Part shown: piece by piece, positions 34,183 to 43,327 of the stretch | Layout of the letters: every line of letters starts with the position of its first letter | How positions within the stretch are numbered: the stretch's first letter is position 1 | Assembly: GCF_039544165.1 (NCBI RefSeq) | Contig: NZ_BAABLD010000008.1 | Location: 682,001 to 746,000, forward strand | Origin: Viridibacterium curvum | GTDB lineage: Bacteria > Pseudomonadota > Gammaproteobacteria > Burkholderiales > Rhodocyclaceae | DNA length: 64,000 bases | Reading direction: 5' to 3' | Made by a program: the position numbers and the translations under genes | The notes under the pieces: model-generated | Told to the model about the DNA's origin: nothing | Databases searched by the model: none | Seen by the model: only the letters and a program-made list of their open reading frames with translations

Positions 34183-34947
34183 TCAGTGCGTTATGCCGAT
34201 CTCGCGTGCCGTCGCCGGGCCGATCACGCAGTCCTTGAGCGAGTGCGGCATCTCGAGTTGCGACGCCGACAGCGGAATGCGGCCTGCCATGATTTCGCAC
34301 AGACGCTGCGGGTAGCGCGGACTGGCGCCGGGCTCGGCAAAACCATCGGGGAAGACGGGCATGAGGTCGGGGCCGTATTTGTCGGTCGCGGCCATGGTGT
34401 GCAGGATCTCGTGCGCGATGACCACGTTGTTGGTGCGTTGCATGTCCTGTTGCACATGCACGTTGCTGATGGCGATTTGCCCCTTGGCAAGACCATGGGA
34501 ATCGGGAATGCGGCCCTCGGTCTGCGTGGAATCCCAGTAGATGACGAAGGCGCGGACGCCGGCGCGCGGGCTGCCTTCCGGCTGCTTCCAGGCCCACCAG
34601 CGCAGCTGCAGGCTCCACACCAGAATATCGAAGGCGCTACCGGTACTTGGCGGGCGCGGCGGCAGGCTGTTCAGGGCCGGCTGCAGGCTGACGCGCAGCG
34701 GATGCGTCTCCCGCACGCCATGGGCATGCGCCTGCTCGACGAAGAACTCTTCGATGTCGCGGAAGCTGTCATCGCTGAGACCCGCGATGCGCTTGGCGGC
34801 TGCCGTACTGCCATCGCCATTGATGGGGAAGATGGCGACCTGCACGGTGTTGTGCCAGTCACGGGCACGGGCCTGACCACGCCAGGCACTGAGTGCCACG
34901 GTGGCGAGGATGAAAAGCAGGATCAGGATGCGCAGTTTTTTCCACAT
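34183..34947 (-). CDS. Membrane-anchored putative metallopeptidase
   Basis: 254 residues: N-terminal membrane anchor (MWKKLRILILLFILATVALSAW), a soluble domain with the HExxH motif in NNVVIAHEILHTMAATDKYGPDLMPVFPDGFAEP at about 178-211, and a C-terminal segment RLCEIMAGRIPLSASQLE. The family is an uncharacterised proteobacterial one with a single periplasmic metallopeptidase-like core; proteolysis has not been shown. Monocistronic. A palindromic doublet follows its stop. Confidence 0.75.
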   Translation of the reverse strand: MWKKLRILILLFILATVALSAWRGQARARDWHNTVQVAIFPINGDGSTAAAKRIAGLSDDSFRDIEEFFVEQAHAHGVRETHPLRVSLQPALNSLPPRPPSTGSAFDILVWSLQLRWWAWKQPEGSPRAGVRAFVIYWDSTQTEGRIPDSHGLAKGQIAISNVHVQQDMQRTNNVVIAHEILHTMAATDKYGPDLMPVFPDGFAEPGASPRYPQRLCEIMAGRIPLSASQLEMPHSLKDCVIGPATAREIGITH

Positions 34948-34991
34948 GGCACGAGCTTACTGCATCGCGCCATGTGGCCGAGCACCTGCTG

Positions 34992-36557
34992 TCAGTGGTC
35001 GCCGCCGGCCCCTGCCTTGCCGCCGCGCACCGGCGTCGCGAACCACACGGTCACCGTGAGCAGCACGAACAGTATCGCGCTGGCCCAGAACAGCTCATCG
35101 GCCGCGAGGGTGAAGGACTGCTGGTTCAGCAGGCGGTCGATCACGCTCAGGGCCTGCTGTTCGCTCATGCCGCTGGCCTGCATCTGCGCAAGCGTGTTGG
35201 CGGCTTCGGGCCGGAACGGGTTGATGCCTTCGGCGAGCTGCGCGTGGTGCTGGCCGGCACGGCTCTCCCACAGCGTCGTGAAGATGGATGCGCCCAGCGC
35301 ACCGCAGGTGATGCGCACGAAACTGGACACGCCCGAGGCCGAGGGAATCTGCTGCGGGGCGACCTGCGACAGGCTGATCGACACGAGTGGGATGAAGAAG
35401 GTCGCCATCGCCGCACCCTGGATGAACTGCGGCAGGAACAGCGTCCAGTAATCCACCTGGGTGGTGAATTGCGAGCGCATGAACGACACCAGCGCGAAGA
35501 TCACGAAGGCGATGCTGGCCACGTAACGCGCGTCGAATTTCGGCAGGTTCTTGCCGACCACGGGCGAGAGCAGGATGGCGAGAATGCCGATGGGCGCCGT
35601 CGCCAGCCCGGCCCAGGTCGAGGTGTAGCCCATGAACTGCTGCAGCCACAACGGCATCAGCACCACGGTGCCGAAGAACAGGCCGTAGCCCAGCGACACG
35701 GCGAGCGTCGCCACGGTGAAGTTACGCTTCCTGAACAGATGCAGGTCGACCACAGGATGCGCCTCGCCCAGCTCCCACACAATGAAGAAGCAGAAACCGA
35801 CGAAGGCGGTGATGGCGAGCAGGATGATCTCGCTCGAATTGAACCAGTCGAGCTCCTTGCCCTTGTCGAGCGTGAGCTGCAGGGCGGCGACCCACACCAC
35901 CAGCAGCACGAGGCCGACGAGGTCGACGGGCACAAGCCGGCGCGGCGTCTCGCGCGTCTTGAAGATGCCCCACACCACCCAGGCGGCGAGCAGGCCGGCG
36001 GGAATGTTGACGTAGAAGATCCACGGCCAGGAGATGTTGTCGGAGATCCAGCCGCCGAGGATGGGCCCCATGACCGGCGCGACCAGCGTGGTCATCGACC
36101 AGGCGGCGAGCGCGAGGCCGACTTTCTCTTTCGGATAACTCGACATCAGCAGGGTCTGCGACAGCGGGATCATCGGCCCGGCCACCGCACCCTGAAGGAT
36201 GCGGAAGGCAATCAGCATGGGCAGGCTGGTCGACAGGCCGCACAGCAGCGAGGCCAGCGTGAACAGCAGGATGGACGCCACGAACAGCCGCACCGCGCCG
36301 AAGCGTTGCGTGAGCCAGCCGGTGAGCGGCACCGAGATGGCATTGGCGACGGCGAACGATGTGATGACCCAGGTGCCCTGATTGGGCGACACGCCCACGT
36401 CGCCTGCGATGGCAGGCAGGGAGACGTTGGCGATGGTGGTGTCGAGCACGTTCATGAACGTGGCCAGCGACAGGGCCACGGTCGCCATGGTCCGCGCGCG
36501 GCCTTCAAGCGGAGGCGGTGGCGTGTGGGGGCTTGCGGGGGCTGAGGGGGCTGACAT
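34992..36557 (-). CDS. emrB: DHA2-family multidrug efflux transporter EmrB
   Basis: 521 residues from ATG 36557 (ribosome site CGGAG). Fourteen helices, starting TMATVALSLATFMNVLDTTIANVSLPAIAGD (motif D1 of 14-TM drug/proton antiporters) and containing GWLTQRFGAVRLF and GPILGGWISDN (motif C). With EmrA and the NodT-type channel it forms a tripartite pump. It is the last gene of the marR-nodT-emrA-emrB operon, separated from emrA by 251 bp of repeats. Confidence 0.93.
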   Translation of the reverse strand: MSAPSAPASPHTPPPPLEGRARTMATVALSLATFMNVLDTTIANVSLPAIAGDVGVSPNQGTWVITSFAVANAISVPLTGWLTQRFGAVRLFVASILLFTLASLLCGLSTSLPMLIAFRILQGAVAGPMIPLSQTLLMSSYPKEKVGLALAAWSMTTLVAPVMGPILGGWISDNISWPWIFYVNIPAGLLAAWVVWGIFKTRETPRRLVPVDLVGLVLLVVWVAALQLTLDKGKELDWFNSSEIILLAITAFVGFCFFIVWELGEAHPVVDLHLFRKRNFTVATLAVSLGYGLFFGTVVLMPLWLQQFMGYTSTWAGLATAPIGILAILLSPVVGKNLPKFDARYVASIAFVIFALVSFMRSQFTTQVDYWTLFLPQFIQGAAMATFFIPLVSISLSQVAPQQIPSASGVSSFVRITCGALGASIFTTLWESRAGQHHAQLAEGINPFRPEAANTLAQMQASGMSEQQALSVIDRLLNQQSFTLAADELFWASAILFVLLTVTVWFATPVRGGKAGAGGDH

Positions 36558-36644
36558 GGGTTTACTCCGGTGGTGCTTGAAGCACGGCTCACAGCTGCGA
36601 TGGCGCTGACAGCAAAGAACTTTCATGCCGTCATTGCGCTCGTC

Positions 36645-36740
36645 GTTCCCGCGAAGGCGGGAACCCGGTGACTTTCAACGCCGCTGGATTCCCGCTCTTG
36701 CCCTCTCCCCCAACCCCTCCCCCGCAAGCGGGGGAGGGGC
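36645..36740. repeat. dRS3-like repeat plus GGGGAGGGG palindrome between emrA and emrB
   Basis: GTTCCC-N8-GGGAAC (36645-36664) and a partial inverted match CTGGATTCCCGC (36683-36694) form a diverged version of the pair at 7436-7508. Directly behind it (36701-36740) is a palindrome of the GGGAGAGGGG family. The two repeat types appear joined, and they lengthen the emrA-emrB gap. Confidence 0.75.
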
Positions 36741-36808
36741 GCGGAATGCGGTTTCACCGGGAGTAAAGCTGGCGGGAATGACGGTCTTGTAGGCAGATCG
36801 AAACGGCT

Positions 36809-38017
36809 TCAGCGGCCCAGGTTGTCGCGGATGATGCGGGCGATGTGCTCATGGGTTGCCTTGAGCACGGCCTCGTCGACGCTGGCGAGCGGCGCCGCTT
36901 CAGCACGTGCTGCCGCCACCGGCTCGCCACCCGACTGGCGCACATCCACTTCGGCTTCGACCGACAGGCCTGCGCGCAGGGGATGCGCCTTGAGCTGCTC
37001 GGCATCCAGCGCGACACGCACGGGCACACGCTGCACGACCTTGATCCAGTTGCCGGTGGCGTTCTGCGCGGGCAACAGCGAGAACATGGCCCCGGTGCCT
37101 GCCGACATGCCGACGATGCGCCCGGCATAGTCGACGCTGCTGCCATAGACGTCAGCCTTGACGCGCACCGCCTGACCGATGCGCATGTCGCGCAGCTGGC
37201 TCTCCTTGAAGTTGGCATCGACCCACACATCGTTGAGCGGCACCACGGCCATCAGCGGCGCCCCCGCAGCGATGCGCTGGCCGAGCTGCACGTTGCGACG
37301 CGCCACGACGCCATCGACGGGCGCACGCAGGGTGGTGCGGGCGAGTGCCACGGCCGCCTCTTCGACCTTGCTGGCGGCGCGTTGCACGGCGGGGTGATCC
37401 TCGATCTTCAGGCCCGCGGTCTGCACGCTGGCGGCGGCGAGTTGCTCGCGCGCCACACGCAGGGCAGCGCGTGCCACCTTGTCGGCTTCGCGCGCCTGGT
37501 CGATTTCTTCCTGCGCGACGGCGCCGGTACCGGCAAGGCTGGCGCGGCGTTCGAGCAGGTCGCTGGTGCGCGCGACTTCGGCCTCACGCACCTTGATGGC
37601 CTCGCCCAGCGAGTTGAGGTTGGCATACACGCCACGCAGTTCGCGCACGCTCTGGGCGAGTGCTGTCTCGGCCTGTTTGAGGGCGAGCTGGGCATCGACC
37701 GGGTCGAGTTGCACCAGCACATCACCTGCCTTCACGCTCTGCGTGTCGTCGACGCGCACCGCGGTGACGGTGCCGCCCACTTGCGGCGTGATCTGCACGA
37801 CGTGGGCGGCAACGTAGGCATCTTCGGTGCTCTCGTGACCACGCAGGACGAAGTACCACCATGCCGCGCCGGCAACAGCCAGCAGCAGGAAGATGACGGC
37901 AAGGCGTGCCATGCCGCGCTTGCGGGCACCGGGGGCTGGCGCGGCGGGCGCAATAGCTGCGACGGGTTGGGCAGCGGGCGCGGCGTTGCTGGGGGAGGTC
38001 TGTTCGTTCTGGCTCAT
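36809..38017 (-). CDS. emrA: HlyD-family efflux adaptor EmrA
   Basis: 402 residues: Pro/Ala-rich cytoplasmic start, one membrane helix (about 34-55), then ESTEDAYVAAHVVQITPQVGGTVTAVRVDDTQSVKAGDVLVQLDP (biotinyl-lipoyl domain), alpha-hairpin coiled coil at about 110-215, and the second lipoyl half LRAPVDGVVARRNVQLGQRIAAG with barrel domain behind. Start overlaps the nodT stop (ATGA). It links EmrB to the outer-membrane channel. Confidence 0.93.
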   Translation of the reverse strand: MSQNEQTSPSNAAPAAQPVAAIAPAAPAPGARKRGMARLAVIFLLLAVAGAAWWYFVLRGHESTEDAYVAAHVVQITPQVGGTVTAVRVDDTQSVKAGDVLVQLDPVDAQLALKQAETALAQSVRELRGVYANLNSLGEAIKVREAEVARTSDLLERRASLAGTGAVAQEEIDQAREADKVARAALRVAREQLAAASVQTAGLKIEDHPAVQRAASKVEEAAVALARTTLRAPVDGVVARRNVQLGQRIAAGAPLMAVVPLNDVWVDANFKESQLRDMRIGQAVRVKADVYGSSVDYAGRIVGMSAGTGAMFSLLPAQNATGNWIKVVQRVPVRVALDAEQLKAHPLRAGLSVEAEVDVRQSGGEPVAAARAEAAPLASVDEAVLKATHEHIARIIRDNLGR

Positions 38018-39483
38018 GATTGATCCTTCTTTGAAGCGGTGTTCGCGTCGGCACGCGCGGGCAACAATTCCTTTAGGGCGACGGCACCATCGCCGCCAAC
38101 CGCGCGCACCAGCTGCACGCGGGCGTCGAAGCGACGCGCCGCGAGATCGGTGAGGTTGCGTTCGGCGCCCAGCACCTGCAGGTCCGCATTCAGCACGGGC
38201 AGATGGTTGATGAGGCCGCGTTGCTCGCGCCGTGCGAGCAGGGTGGCGGCTTCGAGCGCCTTGTCGCGCACGGTCTGCTGTTCGGTGAGTTGGGCATCAC
38301 TACCCTGCAAAGCGGTGAGGCTGTCGACGATGTCGCGCAGTCCATCGACGAGGCTCTGGTTGTATTGCGCGACAGCGGCGTCGACATCAGCCGTCTTCAT
38401 GCCGTAGGTGGCACGCAGGCGACCTGCATCGAAGATGGGCAGACTGATGACCGGCCCCACCTGATAGGCACGCGAGCCGAACTCGATCCACTTGTCGAGG
38501 CCCAGCGCCTGAAAGCCGATGAAGCCGCTGATGTTGATGTTGGGATAGAAGCCGGCTCTGGTGACGGCGGCATCCTTGCTCGTCGCTTCGACACGCCAGC
38601 GTGCAGCGACGACTTCGGGGCGACGTGCCAGCAGTTCAGCCGGCAGGGCTTGCGGCAAGCCCGGCGGCAGCTCGCGCAGCACGGGGTCGGGCAGCGTTTC
38701 ACCATCGGCAGGGTTGAGACCGGCGAGTGCGGCGAGCAGGTGGCGCTGTGTCAGGGCGCGTTCTTCGAGCGCACGCAGTTCGCTGCGCAAGCCGGCCATT
38801 GCCGCTTCGGTCTGCGCGCGTTCGACGCCGGGCTCGAAGCCTGCCTTCTCGCGCAGGCGTTGCAGATCCAGCGCGGTGTCTCGCGTGGCGAGCAGCTTGC
38901 TGACGAGAGAGCGCTGGTGCGTGATGCGATCGAGCTCGCCCCAGGCCCGCACGATGGCGCTGGAGATGGCGAGGCGCGTTGCAGCGAGTTCGGCAGCGGC
39001 AACTTTCTCTTGTGCCACGGCACCGTCGAACGCGGCCTTGTGCTTGCCCCAGAGGTCGATCTCGCCAGCGAAGTCGAGCGCCAGACGGTTGTTGGTGCGC
39101 ACCGAACCAGCCAGCGGCTTGGGCGTCAGGTGATTCTCGGAGAAGCGCTGCTGCGTGGGGTTGGCATTCAGTGTGACACCCGGGCCGTAGGCGGCTTCGG
39201 CCGCGTCGATGACGATGCGTGCGCGCTGCAGGCGCATGGCCGCCACGGTGATGCCGGGTGCATCGCGCAGGGCGGCGTCGACCAGCCTGTCGAGCGCGGG
39301 GTCACCCAGCGCCTGCCACCAGCGCTCGCCGGGCAGTGCAGCGGATTGCAGGCGTGCCGTGCTGCCCAGCGCAGTCGGCACAGTCATCGGGGACACGGTG
39401 GGGGCGATGCCGCGCGACGAGACGCAGGCCGACACGGCCAGCGCCAGCGCGGACAGCACCAGGGAATGACGCAGGGCGCTCAT
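38014..39483 (-). CDS. NodT-family outer-membrane efflux lipoprotein
   Basis: 489 residues with a lipoprotein signal (SALALAVSAC) and two OEP/TolC-type repeats; GERWWQALGDPALDRLVDAALRDAPGITVAAMRLQRARI and LLARRPEVVAARWRVEATSKDAAVTRAGFYPNINISGFIGFQ are characteristic of NodT/OprM channels. Start overlaps the marR stop (ATGA) and its stop overlaps the emrA start. Outer-membrane component of the efflux system. Confidence 0.92.
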   Translation of the reverse strand: MSALRHSLVLSALALAVSACVSSRGIAPTVSPMTVPTALGSTARLQSAALPGERWWQALGDPALDRLVDAALRDAPGITVAAMRLQRARIVIDAAEAAYGPGVTLNANPTQQRFSENHLTPKPLAGSVRTNNRLALDFAGEIDLWGKHKAAFDGAVAQEKVAAAELAATRLAISSAIVRAWGELDRITHQRSLVSKLLATRDTALDLQRLREKAGFEPGVERAQTEAAMAGLRSELRALEERALTQRHLLAALAGLNPADGETLPDPVLRELPPGLPQALPAELLARRPEVVAARWRVEATSKDAAVTRAGFYPNINISGFIGFQALGLDKWIEFGSRAYQVGPVISLPIFDAGRLRATYGMKTADVDAAVAQYNQSLVDGLRDIVDSLTALQGSDAQLTEQQTVRDKALEAATLLARREQRGLINHLPVLNADLQVLGAERNLTDLAARRFDARVQLVRAVGGDGAVALKELLPARADANTASKKDQS

Positions 39484-39965
39484 TCGGTCTCTCCTTCGCT
39501 TTGCGCCACCTGGCGGGCAAAGGCCTGCTCGGCCTTGTCGAGCGTGCGGCGCAACAGGCCCTTGAGCGTGGCCACCTCTTCGGGGTCCATGTCTTCCATC
39601 AGCACGTTGCCGATGCGGCAGAAGCGCTCGGGCAGCCTGGCGCAGAGCTCGCTGCCCGCAACGGTGAGTTCGAGTTCAACCACGCGACGATCCGCCGCGC
39701 TGCGCTGACGCGCGACAAGGCCCTTGTCTTCGAGCTTGTCGAGCATGCGCGTCATGGCGCCGGTGTCGTAACCACTGAAGCGGCACAGCTTGGCGGCCGG
39801 CAGGCCGGGGTAGAGCTGGATGCGCATCAGCACGATGGCCTGAGCGGCCGAGATGCCCAGATCGGCGACCTCTTCTTCCAGCGCGAGCTGCATGAGACCG
39901 CGCAGCTTGCCGACGAGGTAGCCAAGGGATTCTTCGAACCTGAAGTTTTCGGGTTGGAACTGCAT
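39480..39965 (-). CDS. MarR-family repressor of the efflux operon
   Basis: 161 residues with the MarR winged helix: LGISAAQAIVLMRIQLYPGLPAAKLCRFSGYDTGAMTRMLDKLEDKGLVARQRSAADRRVVELELT. First gene of the operon, overlapping nodT by four bases. Candidate operators lie in the 140 bp separating it from dusA (39984-40060). Binding of phenolic-type ligands usually relieves repression in this family; the ligand here is unknown. Confidence 0.92.
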   Translation of the reverse strand: MQFQPENFRFEESLGYLVGKLRGLMQLALEEEVADLGISAAQAIVLMRIQLYPGLPAAKLCRFSGYDTGAMTRMLDKLEDKGLVARQRSAADRRVVELELTVAGSELCARLPERFCRIGNVLMEDMDPEEVATLKGLLRRTLDKAEQAFARQVAQSEGETE

Positions 39966-39983
39966 TTCACTGTCCTTGCAATG

Positions 39984-40060
39984 ATTGCCTTGGCAGCAAT
40001 CTAGCCTTGCGGAAATTAGCTGTCAAGGCAGTAATTGTTAAAACAGTGATTGCCAGGGCA
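39984..40060. promoter_or_regulatory. Candidate MarR operators
   Basis: ATTGCCTTGGCAGCAAT (39984-40000) is an inverted repeat with ATTGC/GCAAT arms. Its right half recurs as AAGGCAGTAATTG (40025-40037) and its left half as TGATTGCC (40048-40055). The cluster lies upstream of marR and between marR and dusA, the expected place for an autoregulatory site. Confidence 0.5.
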
Positions 40061-40107
40061 TTTTCCAGCCCTGACCCCAGCCCTCGCCCGACGGCTAGAA
40101 TGTCGCC

Positions 40108-41139
40108 ATGTCTGCACCGCAAACCCTTGATTCTTCAGCCGCTCAGCCCGCCGCACTGCCGCCCCGCACCCTGTCGGTCGCGCCCATGCTGGACTGGACG
40201 GACCGGCACTGCCGCTTCTTCCACCGCCTGCTCGCGCCCCACGCCTGGCTCTACACCGAGATGATCACGACCGGTGCGCTGCGCCATGGCGACCAGCCGC
40301 GCCACCTCGATTTCAATGCCGAGGAGCATCCGGTGGCCCTGCAACTGGGCGGCTCCGACCCCGCCGAGCTGGCCCACAGCGCCAGGCTCGGCGAGCAATG
40401 GGGCTACGACGAGATCAACCTCAACTGCGGTTGCCCGTCGGAACGCGTGCAGAACGGTGCCTTCGGCGCCTGCCTGATGAACGAGCCCGAACTGGTGCGT
40501 GATGGTGTGAAAGCCATGGTCGACGCGGTAAGCATTCCGGTGACCGTGAAGCACCGCATCGGCATCGACCAGGTGGAAAGCTATGACTTCGTGCGCGACT
40601 TCGTCGGCACGGTGGCCGAAGGGGGTGCTGCGACCTTCATCGTGCACGCCCGCAATGCCTGGCTGAAGGGCCTGTCGCCCAAGGAGAACCGCGAGATTCC
40701 GCCATTGCGGTACGAATTCGCGCAACAGTTGAAGCACGACTTCCCGCAGCTCGAAATCATCGTCAATGGCGGCATCGCCAATCTGCCGATGATTCAGGAC
40801 CGCCTCGCCGAAGTGGACGGCGTGATGGTCGGCCGCGAGGCCTACAACAACCCCTGGTCGCTGGTGGAGTGGGAAGCCGGCCTGTTCAACGCTGACTGGG
40901 CACCAACGCGCGAGGAAGTGATCGCCGCCATGGTGGCCTATTGCGAACGCGAACAGCGCGAACGCGGCACACCGGTGCGCGCCATCGTGCGCCACGTCCT
41001 CCAGATGGCGAACGGCCTGCCGGGCGCGCGCAGCTTCCGCCGCATGCTGTCCGACGCCGCCCTGCTGCGCGACGCCAGGCCGGACCTGCTGTGGCAGGCC
41101 TGGCAGCAAGTGGGCGTGGCGACCGAGTCCGCTGCCTGA
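40108..41139 (+). CDS. dusA: tRNA-dihydrouridine(20/20a) synthase DusA
   Basis: 343 residues, TIM-barrel flavoprotein. LSVAPMLDWTDRHCRFFHRLL opens the domain; INLNCGCPSERVQNGAFGACLMNEP carries the catalytic Cys; VKHRIGID and GVMVGREAYNNPW follow. DusA-specific spacing fits. It reduces uridine at positions 20/20a of the tRNA D loop. Divergent from marR. Confidence 0.95.
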   Translation: MSAPQTLDSSAAQPAALPPRTLSVAPMLDWTDRHCRFFHRLLAPHAWLYTEMITTGALRHGDQPRHLDFNAEEHPVALQLGGSDPAELAHSARLGEQWGYDEINLNCGCPSERVQNGAFGACLMNEPELVRDGVKAMVDAVSIPVTVKHRIGIDQVESYDFVRDFVGTVAEGGAATFIVHARNAWLKGLSPKENREIPPLRYEFAQQLKHDFPQLEIIVNGGIANLPMIQDRLAEVDGVMVGREAYNNPWSLVEWEAGLFNADWAPTREEVIAAMVAYCEREQRERGTPVRAIVRHVLQMANGLPGARSFRRMLSDAALLRDARPDLLWQAWQQVGVATESAA

Positions 41140-41177
41140 CGAGTCATCACAGCGGGCGCCGATGCGTTATTGAAGCC

Positions 41178-41774
41178 ATGCCTCTCACCCGCCTGCTGCC
41201 CGCCCTGCTATGCCTTGCCCTGAGTGCTTGCGCCTCACTCAACGAGGCCGAATGCCGTCGTGGCGACTGGCAGGCGCTGGGCCAGAAAGAAGGCCTCGCC
41301 GGCTACGCCGCGCAGCGCCTCGACGATCACCGCAAGGCCTGCGGCAAATACGCCATCCAGCCCGACAGCGCGCTGTGGGAAAACGGCCGCCAGCAAGGCC
41401 TGAAGCAGTTCTGCACGCCACACAACGCAGTCGAAGCCGGCTACCGCGGCTATTACTACACCACCGGCACCTGCCCGGCAGACATGGAAGCCGCCTTCCT
41501 GCCGGGCTGGCGTATTGGCAATGATGCATGGCGCGCGGAGCGGGAACTCGAACAACTGCGCCAGCGCATCCGCAACATGGAGCTCGACCTCGCGCGCCTC
41601 AAGCCTGGCCCGCAACGCGATGCGGTTGAACGCGAATACCGCTACAGCGTCGGCATCTGGGGCGGCATGCCCGGCATGTTCAGCTCACAACTGAGTCTGG
41701 CCGAACACAACGCCTGGCGTGCGCGCGAACGCATGTGGGACTACCAGCGCAAACTCGCTACACCCGCCTCGTAG
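41178..41774 (+). CDS. DUF2799 lipoprotein
   Basis: 198 residues. Signal with lipobox LCLALSAC (Cys19) followed by SLNEAECRRGDWQALGQKEGLAGYAAQRLDDHRKACGKYAIQPD and ENGRQQGLKQFCTPHNAVEAGYRGYYYTTGTCP, the DUF2799 pattern with conserved cysteines, then a helical C-terminus. Function unknown. 38 bp downstream of dusA, so probably co-transcribed. Confidence 0.85.
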   Translation: MPLTRLLPALLCLALSACASLNEAECRRGDWQALGQKEGLAGYAAQRLDDHRKACGKYAIQPDSALWENGRQQGLKQFCTPHNAVEAGYRGYYYTTGTCPADMEAAFLPGWRIGNDAWRAERELEQLRQRIRNMELDLARLKPGPQRDAVEREYRYSVGIWGGMPGMFSSQLSLAEHNAWRARERMWDYQRKLATPAS

Positions 41775-41886
41775 GTGCGATTTCAATCGGACACCCCACT
41801 GCGCAAAACGTCGGGCGTGTTTTGATCCACTGATGACGGACTGAAGTCCGCCCTACGCCCCTCCCTGCATCACGCTCTGCGCGCGC

Positions 41887-42387
41887 TCAGGCGAACCGCT
41901 TGCGCAGTGACACCACGTTGAAGCGCTCGTAACCCATGCGCTCATAGAACTGCCGCGCCGGCGCGGCTTCACCTGTCTGCAGATAAGCACCCGTGAAACC
42001 CTTGAGCCGCAGGTACACCTCGAAGGCCTCGAACAGACAGCGGCCATAGCCCTGACGCTGCTGCGCGCTGTCAACGAACATCTCCTTGATGTGGAATACC
42101 CAACTGTTGACCCAGCGTTCGCCCCAGCCGAGCACGGCGCCAACCGGTTGCCCGTCGCACAGCAGGACCATGCATTCGAAGCGCGGAAACTGCGCGAAGG
42201 CCTGCAGGCGCTCCAGCACCACCATCGGATGCCAGCCATCATTCCAGGGCTCGGCATTGAACACCGAGACGTAGAGCGGCACGATCAGGCCCATGCTGTC
42301 GTGATCGAGCAGCCTGAATTCCAGCGCGCCCTGCGGCGTGCCTTGAACGGCCGGCTCAGTTGCCGCCCGGTTTTCCGAAGTGGTCAT
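41887..42387 (-). CDS. GNAT-family N-acetyltransferase
   Basis: 166 residues from ATG 42387, which overlaps the end of thiL by 32 bp. Acetyl-CoA-binding motif VDSAQQRQGYGRCLFEAFEVYL at about 105-126 and LQTGEAAPARQFYERMGYERFNV. Last gene of the ribBA operon by position; substrate unknown. A GACGGACT/AGTCCGCC hairpin (41835-41852) lies behind the stop. Confidence 0.85.
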   Translation of the reverse strand: MTTSENRAATEPAVQGTPQGALEFRLLDHDSMGLIVPLYVSVFNAEPWNDGWHPMVVLERLQAFAQFPRFECMVLLCDGQPVGAVLGWGERWVNSWVFHIKEMFVDSAQQRQGYGRCLFEAFEVYLRLKGFTGAYLQTGEAAPARQFYERMGYERFNVVSLRKRFA

Positions 42388-43327
42388 AGCCTCTCCCCGC
42401 CAGTGCTTCACGCGAACCATCCTGCCTGCACAGCACGATGCCTTCACCTTCCACGAGACAGCCGATGCGGCTGAGTGGCAGTGCCAGTTTGTCACTCAGG
42501 GCCTGCAGCGTATCGCGCTGCGTCGATGGCGTACAAAACAGCAGCTCGTAATCATCACCACCGCGCAGCAGTGCATCGCGCGCAGCCTGCGCATCACCAC
42601 AGGCGGCCAGCACGGGCGCGAGCGGCAGCGCGACCTCCTCCAGCTGCGCACCGCAGCCTGAGCGTTCGAGGATGTGCTGCAGATCACCCAGCAAGCCGTC
42701 AGACACATCGAGCATGGCCGTTGCCACACTTCGCAGTGCCAGACCCAAGGCCACGCGCGGCTGTGGCCGAAGCAGGGCAGCGAGGCAACTCGTGCGTGCT
42801 TCGCCAGCCAGCTCACGCTGACCCAACAAAGCCTGCAGTCCCAGCGCAGCCAGCCCCGGCTGCCCTGAAACCCAGATGTCATCGCCGGCACTGCCGCCGC
42901 TGCGCAATACCGCCCGCCCGACCGGCACTTCGCCAAACACCGTGGCACACAGGTTGAGCGGCCCGCGCGTGGTGTCACCGCCGATCCAGTCGACGTTGAA
43001 CGCCGCACAGCAGGCCGCAAAGCCCTCTGCAAAGCGCGCGACCCAATCGACTTCCGCGGCCGGCAAGGCCAACGCCAGGGTGATCCAGCGCGGTTGCGCC
43101 GCCATCGCCGCCATGTCGGAGATATTCACGGCGGCCGTCTTCCAGCCGATGTCGGCAGGGTCGGCGTCGGGCAGGAAGTGCGTACCCGCAACCAGCATGT
43201 CGGTCGACACCACCAGCTGCATGCCGGGTGCGACGCGCAGCAAGGCGCCGTCGTCACCGACAGCGAGATCGGTGTGCGTCGTCGCGCGCGTGAAGTGCTG
43301 GCGGATGAGGTCGAATTCGCTGGTCAT
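42356..43327 (-). CDS. thiL: Thiamine-monophosphate kinase
   Basis: 323 residues. SEFDLIRQHFTRATTHTDLAVGDDGALLRVAPGMQLVVSTDMLVAGTHF is the metal/ATP-binding N-terminus of ThiL, with WKTAAVNISDMAAMAAQPRW, DWIGGDTTRG and DVSDGLLGDLQHIL later. It phosphorylates thiamine monophosphate to the diphosphate. ATG at 43327 overlaps the stop of the upstream membrane hydrolase gene (ATGA). Confidence 0.94.
   Translation of the reverse strand: MTSEFDLIRQHFTRATTHTDLAVGDDGALLRVAPGMQLVVSTDMLVAGTHFLPDADPADIGWKTAAVNISDMAAMAAQPRWITLALALPAAEVDWVARFAEGFAACCAAFNVDWIGGDTTRGPLNLCATVFGEVPVGRAVLRSGGSAGDDIWVSGQPGLAALGLQALLGQRELAGEARTSCLAALLRPQPRVALGLALRSVATAMLDVSDGLLGDLQHILERSGCGAQLEEVALPLAPVLAACGDAQAARDALLRGGDDYELLFCTPSTQRDTLQALSDKLALPLSRIGCLVEGEGIVLCRQDGSREALAGRGYDHFGKPGGN

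Noticed and set aside
34974..36545. 523-codon plus-strand frame
   Set aside because: Antisense to emrB, with biased His/Arg/Gly/Glu composition.
38203..39708. 501-codon plus-strand frame
   Set aside because: Antisense to the NodT channel and marR genes, which have clear motifs.
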